Assembly: GCA_963989385.1 (NCBI GenBank)
Contig: OZ022506.1
Span: forward strand, 4,319,415 to 4,383,414
DNA from: Ctena decussata
Lineage: Eukaryota; Mollusca; Bivalvia; Lucinida; Lucinidae
Reading direction: 5' to 3'
Length of the DNA stretch: 64,000 bases
Shown here: one piece after another, positions 55,400 through 64,000 of the stretch
How the letters are laid out: each line of letters begins with the position of its first letter
Numbering within the stretch: the first letter of the stretch is position 1
Position numbers and translations under genes: made by a program
Notes under the pieces: model-generated
What the model was told of the DNA's origin: nothing
What the model saw: the letters and a program-made list of their open reading frames with translations, nothing else
Databases searched by the model: none

Positions 55400-56701
55400 T
55401 TCGAAGCGAATCAAAAAGATTGCAGTAACAGCGTTTTGGTGCCGTATATATAGCGTCAAAGCCGATATGAGTGAAAGCATCCAGTCGACGCTACGTTGAA
55501 ACTAAATTTTGACGTCCAGTTTGTGTTTTTTTTCTGTTATTTCCATTGCTGTAACGCTCGTATTGGTGGTTTGCGTACGAATGTGGGGTTACCAAAATAC
55601 AAAGTCACAACTACTGGGTACGTCTGAGGTAGTGTTGAAATCTTATCTATAATGTCGCCACAAAATTCGTCTTTTCGACTTTTCGCATGGCGTCTTTTCG
55701 CGTGGCGTCTTTTCGCCGTGAAAAGACGAAATGGGACAAACCAAACACGTTTATATTTTCATTATTATTATTAATATTTTTATTTATTAACTTATTTATT
55801 TATTTTCCGCCTTTGACTTGAAGGAAACATCCTAGAGTTTTACATGAACTAAAATGGCAATTAAAATGACCCATTTTCGAGATCTTGATATTAGTGGTAA
55901 TTTATTCACAGTTTCCCGTCGAGCAAGAAATATAAACAAAGGCAAGACAATGAATGGGTCCATGCTTGTACGTTGTATTTTTACCATTTTATTCCGCTAT
56001 TGAAACTGAAAGTAGTTTATTTTAGTTGCCAACGTGTATGACCCAAATATTTTTTCAAACTTTTTTTCTGTTCATCTCAAAGATGTTTTAAGTGTGTAAT
56101 CACGGTCATCTGCAATGACGAAACTAAAGTGAGAAGCTTGCAGCGATTCCTTGTCATAATATATATGCCGACAGAGCAATGGGACTTTTAAACTTGAATT
56201 AAATGGTAAAAATACAATGTACAGACGTAAACGGAGCACGTTCGGCCAATTCCGTGAATCAGACCTCGGGCGAAACAAAATCCAACATTTTGTATACGCC
56301 GAAGGCGTAGCTCTCTTTGTCCACGAATGATAATTAATTCTCTACCTTCGACCTTTTTCAGCTGTTTCATGGACATTCACTTAATGCTTTGCGGTTGTCA
56401 AATTAAAATAGTCAATTATTGTTGCCCAGACAAAAAATACATTTGTTTCTTTTCATTTTATTATTTCATATTTATATAGGCCTAACAGTCAAACTGAAAT
56501 CATGTTGCAAAGTCGGACAATCTAAGCGACAAAACTATGGAGTACCAGCCATTGGATATTTAGAGATAAAGGAGAGTTTTCTTCTCGTAGTCTATAGCAC
56601 CCAGAGTGAAACCGAAAATAAGAATCTTGGACGTAGTAATGAAAAGGGGACCGAAGACGGAAAAAGGCGAGTGGAAAACACCTCCAAGTGGCGCCGAGCA
56701 T

Positions 56702-57320
56702 CATGACTGCCGATGTTGAAAAAGAGATAGAGATCAAAAGAATACCGACACCGCCAAAGAAGTACTGACCGGTGAGACTGAAGAACCAGGGAAAAAGTTG
56801 TCTCGGTCCCAGAAGAAAAGACTGAGACGCAAAAGGCTCCAAGTAAGGTTGCTTCAGATCTTCAGCAGCACAATATAAAAAGTGGTGAGAAGGCATTGAC
56901 ATCTGACCCAGAAGATGATGATGGCGATGGTGTCAGCCTCTCATGATCAGGCCATGTTAATGAATACAAGATGAACAGACTGTTGGAAAAGAGGAACAGA
57001 CCCTGGGGGAAAAGAGGAAGAGACTGTGATAAAGAGACCATAAGAAAAGAGATAGATGTAGAGAATGCTGCTGAGATTCAGAGAAACTCCAAAAAGTATT
57101 AACTGATGAGACTGAAGAACCAGTGAGAAAGTTGTCTGTCACAGAAGAAAATGCTGAGACGTAAGCGACTCCAGGCGAGGCTGTTTGCCAAACTTCAGTA
57201 GCAGAATATGGAGCAGGTGGGGAAGAATATGATGTCGAACCGCCTAGTAATGAGAAGACCTTGGCAGCTGAGCCAGAAAGTTATGATGACGATGGGGTTA
57301 GTCTTTACGGCATAATTAGC
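56702..57320 (+). pseudogene. Two tandem decayed copies of a 213-codon-type gene
   Basis: The first (56702-56957) reads GETEEPGKKLSRSQKKRLRR, KRLQ and, in another frame, PEDDDGDGVSLS, then a stop. The second (about 57000-57320) reads ETIRKEIDVENAA, then LRRKRLQARLFAKLQ, a stop, then SNEKTLAAEPESYDDDGVSL, YGIISP. These match the coiled-coil, basic and tail regions of the gene at 14851-15492 in order, broken by stops and frameshifts. No TATA box or stem-loop was found around them. Confidence 0.75.
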
Positions 57321-57894
57321 CCAGGCCGCGGAAGATTTTTGAAGATCAGTCTTAACATCCTTTACGTCGCATGCGAAAGGGCCTACAGCCATGGTACGAA
57401 CAGCATCTGCACAAACTGGCGCGAGTCACAACTTTTCACTCCGATTTTGTGAAAAGGAAACGCTCTGGTGCACAGGCAAAGGCCTATCGCCTATCCCGTA
57501 TTGGTAAGGCACATTTGCAAGCAATGCAAATCATGTATGTTTTTCAGAAAGTCATTTGTAAAGCAAGTCTGCAATAAAGACCTTGATCAGACTGCACAGA
57601 CGGCATATGTTTTAAGCGTGTCATGGTTTGTTCAGAAATAGGCATAGGTGCCACCCCTGCTCATTGGTCTAGGTGCCACCTCGTTTACCATAAAAATAAC
57701 ACAAAATGACAAAGTTGCTTCCTATCAAAGTTTACCAATTAAAACAACCCACCAACTGTAAAGTCACTTTTAATGCAGTTTTATCTGATGCAACACAAAT
57801 AAATAAGGGAACAATGACTTTTGCCTTTGTGTATTTTGTAGCGTTGTGTTTGTTCGATTATTTACTGAAAGTATTCAGTGATATTTTGACTATT

Positions 57895-58720
57895 CTGTTG
57901 AGGGCCCAGTTAATCTATCAGCATGAATAATTCATCATAATTTTGTTACTGTAAATGACCGCGAAATGCCAACTTTAAACAAACAAAACATCCTAAAATA
58001 AGTTCGATATCGAAAACTTGAAAATGGTAAAAATACAACGTACAGGTTTCGGGCCAAATTCACTGTCTTCCTATTGTTTGTATTCCATTGCTTGATGGGG
58101 AACTAGAGAAGAAAAACTGTGCTGTATATTCCCACCTACACTTCGCCAGTTATTTAAGAAATAGATTCTTGCTTACAGTGATTTGTTGCCCAATATATCA
58201 CTGGTTGGAGGTCAGTCGTAAAGTGGTATGTCACGAGCGTGAAGCGCGAGTGATATAGTCACTGACGACTGACCGATTTGTCACACAATATCACTAGATT
58301 TTAGCATTGGCTATATAGGCAACCAGTGTTAGAATTATTCTTATACAGTGCGGCCAACGAAGCAATGTTTTATTCTTCAGCATTTCACTGTTACGGAGCG
58401 CGTGAGTCTTACTGCTGACGTCACTGAAATTTACCGACGTATTTTGTGACGTTTATGGACTTAAAGGCCCCATTGCTCTATCATCATGAAAATTTTGTCG
58501 TGAGGTATCGCTGCCCGTTTCTCATCATAGTTTCGTCATGGTAAATGGCCGGGATTTGCCAACTTTAAACAAATAAAACATTCTTGAGTTTCACATAAAA
58601 AGGTTTGAAAAAGCATCTGGATCATTTTTAAATTAAATAAAATGGTAAAAATACAATGTACAAGCGTGGTGCTCAATCACTGTCCCGTTTTTGTTAATAT
58701 TGCATCGCTCAACGGGGAAC
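57895..58720. repeat. Degenerate tandem units, copy B
   Basis: Counterpart of 5775-6880 without the module insertion: two units share CAACTTTAAACAAA, AAAATGGTAAAAATACAA and CATTGCTTGATGGGGAAC-like phrases. Confidence 0.5.
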
Positions 58721-58744
58721 CAGAAAATAAAAATTATATTTTAT

Positions 58745-58835
58745 GGCGATAAAATCATAATCGTGAAAAGTTACTTGCACCAAAAGTACAAACTGGCGCC
58801 ATTAGCGATCGGTTGTAAATTTTATGGCATGCAGT
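58745..58835 (+). promoter_or_regulatory. Orphan promoter-region relic
   Basis: ATAATCGTGAAAAGTTACTTG, CACCAAAAGTACAAACTGGC and GCCATTAGCGATCGGTTGT match the upstream flank of the 213-codon gene (15620-15690, minus strand). No gene follows; the counterpart in copy A (6900-6990) is more eroded. Confidence 0.55.
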
Positions 58836-59044
58836 TTTTCTTCCTTTCAACCAGCGATAGTTTTCTTTTTTTTCAGTTCGAACCAGCTCTGAAGGCACCC
58901 TTTTTGTCAGTTCGACGACCTATTGTTAAAAACGAGGTGACACATATATATAAATCCCCCTTTTTTAAAACACGGGGTGGCACACATATACCAGTTTCAT
59001 ATAAAAGTACCCCCTCCCTCCCCCTTCTCCCGCCCTTCCCAGGA

Positions 59045-59280
59045 GCGGCGGTAGTACAGTGGATAACACGCCTTGACTATACCAATCCAGGGGTCGCAAG
59101 ATCGACCCCCTGCTTCTCCGGTCATTCGGATTAGACTTTAAACCGATGTCCTGTCTCCGTATGACTTGTAGTTGTCGGTGGGACGTTAAACCCGAGTTCA
59201 CTCACTCCAGTCACACCATCACACACAAAGTGCCCCGAGCTCACTCACTCCAGTCACACCATCACACACAAACACAAGGG
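59045..59280 (+). mobile_element. tRNA-related SINE, family 2, copy B
   Basis: Counterpart of 7205-7440, including GGTGGGACGTTAAACCC and the tandem end segment. Confidence 0.6.
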
Positions 59281-59499
59281 ATAGTGGTAGATCCTGGCAA
59301 CTATCTACTGTAAAACACTTATATTTAGCGGTTACTGAATTTTGGCTATATTGGCAGCTAAGACAAAGGACGCTAAAATATAAGTCCGCCAATATTACAT
59401 AGATTTAGAACATTATACATATGCACAGTGACACCATAACAGAGGTTCTGGTGAAAACGAAATTTTGATGAGTATTTAAGATTTGTAATACCTTTCCAT

Positions 59500-59575
59500 T
59501 AAACTATACATTGTGGCATCCCATTAGAATCGCCTCAATGAGGCGATTCTAATAGATGCCACATTGTATAGTTAA
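59500..59575. mobile_element. GAATCGCCTC palindrome, copy B
   Basis: Counterpart of 7660-7735, with a slightly different centre (CGCCTCAATGAGGCG). Confidence 0.65.
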
Positions 59576-59797
59576 ATAGAAAAGTAGGAATACTGCCTCT
59601 AAGTTTCAATTTATTTTATTATCTAGAGCCATGGTATATATAGCATGACCGCCAAAATTAACAAGCGCCAATATGTCATTTTCTTCAACCCGCGAAATTT
59701 TGATACAGCAGATATTAAGTGTTTTACAGGACTATCAGTTTTACCTGTTGGCTTTTTCACAGTATTCAGCATGGAAAAGAATTTTTCCTAGCTCAAG

Positions 59798-60108
59798 GTG
59801 AATGGGTACACCTCACTGTTTTCTGCCATATTTTCAAAAGGGAACAAATCAGATTACATCTTGGTGAAGAAGTGCTTACGATCAGGAGTTAACGTACATA
59901 GGAGAAGGAGCTTTCCTGGAGCAGACATAGGAAGTGACCATGACCTAGTGATGATGACCTTCCGAGTTCGTCTGAAGAAGGCTAGAAAGCCTACCCAGCC
60001 AAGACTGAAGTTTGAGACTGAAGCTAATGGACCAAGATGTGGCATGCACTTTTCAAGCAACAATAGGTGGGAAATTTGCACCACTCATCGGTCTGAGGGG
60101 TTATTACA
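59798..60108 (+). pseudogene. LINE endonuclease-region remnant, copy B
   Basis: SDYILVKKCLRSGVNVHRRR, FPGADIGSDHDLVMMTFRVR and LKKARKPTQPRLKF are better preserved here (GSDHD retained). It contains the AAATTT empty site of the copy A foldback and is cut by the element at 60109. Confidence 0.8.
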
Positions 60109-61422
60109 CACGCCTACCAATCGCTCTCATGCGAAACCACGGTTCAGAACGTCAATCCATGAGAGGAGTTTCCGGTTTTGCAGTAGGAGAGCCAAAATCG
60201 TAAACAAATTTGACATCAGCACAAGGTTTGAGGTATTTATTTTCTCTCAAAACGATTTATGCAAAATATAAGAATGCTATTTTGTCACATATAGATTGTT
60301 TCTTCGGCACAAGAAAGGATTAGGCACATTGTCTTGCATTTTTTCAGATATGCATTAAGTACGGCGGAAAATGTGTTCAAGGTCAATCTCGGCGATATAT
60401 ACATGTAGGGAAAAGTCTCATTCTCTTGCTTGATTTTGAGTCTCTGACCTTGTCAGTCGCAAAGAAGTGAACAGAACAACTGTATGCGCGAATCCAAACG
60501 TTGGAAGTAAGCTTTCCGCGATGGACAGTTTAGCATTTAGAAAATATACGCAAAAACTTGGCATCGTCAGCCCGGTTCCGCATGAGATAATAGAAACTAA
60601 AAGAATTTATTTTATGAGAAACAAAAACAGTTTCTGAACAATATATGAATCAAAACTAACATGAACTCTGTGATAAATCATTATTTTATACATTGCAGGT
60701 GACTATTTTTACGCTTTTATTAATTATTCCCCGTTTGTCTTTTTTATGCCTTTTGCAAACTCTCTTTCAAACCCTCTTGCATGCCTCAAAAACAGACAAA
60801 CAGGGATTAAAACAGCCAGAAGGTCATTTGCTATGTATAAATAATGATATATTACAGAGTTCATGTTAGTTTTGATCCCGTTATTGTTAAGAAGCTGTTT
60901 CTGTGTTTGATAGAAATTCCTTGTACTTTCTATCATCTCATGCGGAACCGGGCTGACGACCCCAAGTTTTTGCGTATATTTTCTAAAATCTAGACTGTCT
61001 AACGCAAAAAGCTTACTTTAAACGTTTGGATTCACGCATACAGTAGTTCTGGTCACTTTTTTGATACTGACAACGTCACAAGGTCAGAGTCTCAAAATCA
61101 AGCAAGAGAATGAGACTTTTCCCTACATGTACATACCGCCGAGATTGACCTTGAACACATGCTCCGCCGTACTAAATGCATATCTGGAAAAATGCAAGAC
61201 CATGTGTCTAATCCTTTCTTGTGCCGAAGAAACAATCTTTATGTGACAAAATAGCATTCTTATAGTTTGCATAAATAGTTTTCAGAGAAAATAAATACCT
61301 CAAACTTTGTGCTGATGTCAAATTTGTTTACGATTTTGGCTCCCCTACTGCAAAACCGGAAACTCCTCTCATGGATTGACGTTCTGGACCGTGGTTTCGC
61401 ATGAGAGCGATTGGTAGGCGTG
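60109..61422. mobile_element. 1.3 kb foldback element with TTACA duplication
   Basis: The arms of about 600 bp begin CACGCCTACCAATCGCTCTC and are inverted copies, meeting near 60770. TTACA is duplicated (60104-60108, 61423-61427). Copy A has the empty site GGTTATTACATGG near 10243. A 5-bp duplication and CAC ends recall Transib-type elements. Small frames inside are arm by-products. Confidence 0.88.
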
Positions 61423-61567
61423 TTACATGGACATATATAGATACCATGATTATCACCTACAATACAGTAGTGACTGATGCAGTCAGTGAGATACTTGGGA
61501 AGGAACGTCGCAGAAAAAAGCCCTGGGTCACCAGAGATATTCTCGACCTCTGTAATGAGAGGAGAAA
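61423..61567 (+). pseudogene. LINE linker fragment, copy B
   Basis: ILGKERRRKKPWVTRDIL, DLCNERR is readable. It continues the LINE between the two inserted elements. Confidence 0.75.
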
Positions 61568-62290
61568 GGATTTCTGACGGTTGTAATGTTAATTTGCCTA
61601 TAAAAATAGTCAAAATTAAATTATTGATATACCCAAGAATTTCTCTTGAAATTTGTTGCTCTCAACTTCCCCTAACTGGCTATGAAATTAATTTCTGATT
61701 TCTTTGCACACAGACTTCAATTTTTGGTGGAAAAAGCCAAATTTTGTGATAAAACGTAATGGAAACAGGAAAAGTTTTTTAAAGATACCCCCCCCCCACC
61801 AGTGCCTCAGCTAGCCACTTTGCATGCATGTGTGTACTATCATAATACACATTATATATGAGTGGCTTGCTGAGGCACGGGGGGGGGGGAGATAGTCTAC
61901 AGCTGAAAAACTGAAAAAGTGGGTGGGGTACTTACACCCTTTATATCTAAAAATAGGCTAAAGTCCTTAGTACTGAAAAAATATTGCATAATATCAGTAA
62001 CAGTAGTATGTACGTCAGTTTTAGCATAGTTATCAATTAAGATTTCGATATGTTAGAAAACCAAATAAATGGACTTATTTTCAGAGACTGCAAAATTCAC
62101 ATTACCCCTCTTGAAACAATTGGTCTAAGTTAGTCTAGAGGCATGATCATTTTTCAAAATCACTGTTAAAATGTCTTTATAGTACACAAGGCTACATATT
62201 AAAGCCAAATATTTCAACTTTTGCTGCCCGAGAAAGGTGCAGTGATTTGTCGAAAAATGGGCAAATATGCATTGATACTGTCAGAGGTCC
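61568..62290. mobile_element. Second Spy-like element (AAA/TTT, no target duplication)
   Basis: The inverted ends GGATTTCTGACGGTT and, from the right, GGACCTCTGACAGTA lie exactly between AAA (61565-61567) and TTT (62291-62293). Copy A has the intact site GCAGAAATTTGAAG near 10391. Inside is a smaller palindrome (about 61786-61890: AGTGCCTCAGCTAGCCACT and its complement, with C and G runs). No transposase. Confidence 0.82.
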
Positions 62291-63562
62291 TTTGAAGAAG
62301 AAGCAATATGAGGCAGGGGAGCAGAAGAATACAGGGAAGCAAACAAGAGGATTCAGAAGGCAGTGAAGAAAGCTAAGGGGGACTGGATAGGTATTCAGTG
62401 TGAGGAGATCGAAATTTTCCTGAACAAAAAAAAGAGCATACCAGTTGGTGAAGGACCTAACTTCAGAGAAACAGGGTAGATCCACAACTATCCAGGACAG
62501 GTCTGGGAAATGCCTTTTAGAGGAACAAGAAATTCTCAGCAGATGGACAGAATATTGCTCAGAACTATACAACCATGAGACTCACGATGACAATGCGGTT
62601 CTGGACTGCAATCAGCCCCCAGAAGAAGATCAACAACCGATCCTTCGTGAGGAAGTTGAGATCGCAGTAGCAGCACTAAAGAAGGGGAAGTCTGCAGGAG
62701 TTGATAATATACCAGCAGAACTTGTTCAAGCTAGCGGGAAGACTATGATTAATGTTTTAACAGATATCTGTAACAGGATCTGGAGAGCGGGAGAATGGCC
62801 TACCCAATGGACTCTGTCGCTGATTATTTCACTCCCTAAAAAGAGCAACCTACAGCTCGGCCAGAACTACAGAACCATCAGGCTTATCAGCCATTCAAGC
62901 AAAGTCATGCTGAAAGTCATCTCGAACAGGCTTAAACCACAAGCTGAAGAGATAATCGCTGAAGATCAGGCTGGGTTCCGAGCCGGAAGGAGCTACACAG
63001 AACAGATCTTCAACCTTAGAATCCTGTGTGAAAAGTATCTCCAACATCAGCAGAATCTGTACCACGACTTCATTGATTTCAAAGAAGCCTTCGACAAGGT
63101 ATGGCATGCAACCTTATGGGCCACCACGCGGAAGTACAATATCAGTGCAAATCTAGTTCGCACCATTGAGCAGCTATACGACAAGGCTACAAGTGCAGTC
63201 CTGATGAATGGCAGCACAGGAGAATGGTTCAGTTGGAGAAAGACAAGGATGTCTTTTGTCACCAACCCTCTTCAACATTTTTCTCGAACGGATCATGTCT
63301 GATGCTCTGGAAGAACATGACGGAAAGGTAAGCATAGGTGGCAGAAACATTACCAATTTGCGGTTTGCCGATGACATATATGCTCTAGGTGAGGAAGAGC
63401 ATGAATTAAAAGCCCTAGTTGAAAATCTCGACCAAATCTGCACAAGGTATAGGATGGAGATAGTGCTGAGAAGAACAAACCGATGAAAAACAGTGCAGAT
63501 GGCATCCAGAGGGAGATCAAGGTAAAAGGGCAGAAGCTGGGTACTGAAACAAACTTCAAATA
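62291..63562 (+). pseudogene. LINE reverse transcriptase remnant, copy B
   Basis: The frame 62445-63302 covers KSAGVDNIPAELVQASGKTM, QAGFRAGRSYTEQIFNLRIL and motif A DFIDFKEAFDKVW. One frameshift near 63215 moves GERQGCLLSPTLFNIFLERI and the intact FADDIYAL (motif C) into the frame 63208-63486. It is better preserved than copy A, but motif A has KKAF changed to KEAF. Confidence 0.88.
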
Positions 63563-64000
63563 AATTCACTGTACAATGAAACCTGTTGGGAAACTCTCGA
63601 ACGTAGGCGTTATAATCACAAAGTAACCTTATTTTACAAAATGTTAAGTAACATTACACCTGTATACCTCTCTTCTTTAGTACCGCAGTTTATGAGTAAC
63701 TTATCATGATACAACCTCCGAAATTCAAATGACTTACAAACTATTGATGCTAGAACTAACCAGTATTTTAATTCCTTTTTACCGTCGAGTGTCAGAGCAT
63801 GGAATAATTAACCTGTTGACGCGAAGCAATGTGAATCTCTAAACTTTTTCAAATGCTTTCTTCAATGAGATAAAAAAAAAATCAGTTCCCAAGCATTATT
63901 ATGTAGGTTGCAGAAAAAGACAAATATTATTTACTCGTCTTTGTTAAAAATATATCAGATTCTCCTGCTTGTCATTGTGGAACTGTTGAGAAAACCCAAC
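63563..64000 (+). pseudogene. 3' end of a CR1/jockey-like LINE, copy B
   Basis: Counterpart of 11654-12118; reads LLGNSRT/ERRRYNHKVTLFYKM and, at the window edge, PACHCGTVE. It runs off the end of the window. Confidence 0.65.

Larger units (their letters stand above)
47512..64000 (+). repeat. Segmental duplication, copy B
   Basis: Direct copy of 1-12118, expanded by four insertions (47610-49438, 51326-53778, 60109-61422, 61568-62290). The window ends inside it. The gene 49537-49902 and the frame 50749-51000 are intact here. Confidence 0.93.

Overview
This is a repeat-dense, AT-rich eukaryotic window, most likely from a bivalve mollusc or another lophotrochozoan. The evidence is several non-LTR retrotransposon types, a split Penelope-like element, tRNA-derived SINEs, many palindromic DNA transposons without transposase, and no sign of bacterial gene organisation. 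The lineage call is an inference from repeat types, not a database match. Only three compact genes look intact: two 121-codon paralogues (195-560 and 49537-49902, + strand) and one 213-codon gene (14851-15492, - strand). A short 83-codon reading frame (50749-51000) is open in one duplicate and interrupted in the other.

Layout. (1) 1-12118 and 47512-64000 are two direct copies of one segmental duplication. They diverge by substitutions and by whole transposon insertions, so each copy shows the empty site of insertions in the other. Copy A alone carries a SINE (8221-8497), a 1.7 kb foldback element (8535-10218) and a repeat module (5862-6107). Copy B alone carries a TTAA-flanked element (47610-49438), a 2.45 kb element with nested insertions (51326-53778), a 1.3 kb foldback (60109-61422) and a 0.7 kb element (61568-62290). 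(2) 12119-22123 holds LINE fragments, four copies of one palindromic MITE, other MITEs, the 213-codon gene and the 5' part of a Penelope-like element. (3) 22133-44391 reads as one 22.26 kb foldback-like transposon. It is bounded by a 9-bp direct duplication (GATCTATAG), has inverted ends, and its arms contain large arrays of a 70-bp unit (about 60 units left, about 85 right, opposite orientation) around a 9.4 kb loop. I see no transposase in it. (4) 44401-47047 holds a jockey/CR1-like LINE, the rest of the Penelope-like element and SINE copies.

The most unusual gene-level signal is that the three intact genes look like replication-dependent histone genes in their control regions while encoding non-histone proteins. 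They have a CCAAT box, a TATA box about 53 nt before the ATG, an apparently uninterrupted reading frame, and a histone-type 3' stem-loop followed by ACCA and a purine-rich CCAGAAAGA element. All three proteins end in the same acidic and hydrophobic tail (D-rich, then SLYxMxRP). Decayed copies of this tail lie at 5143-5235 and 56702-57320, so the region looks like an expanding and eroding family of small proteins. Their function is unknown.
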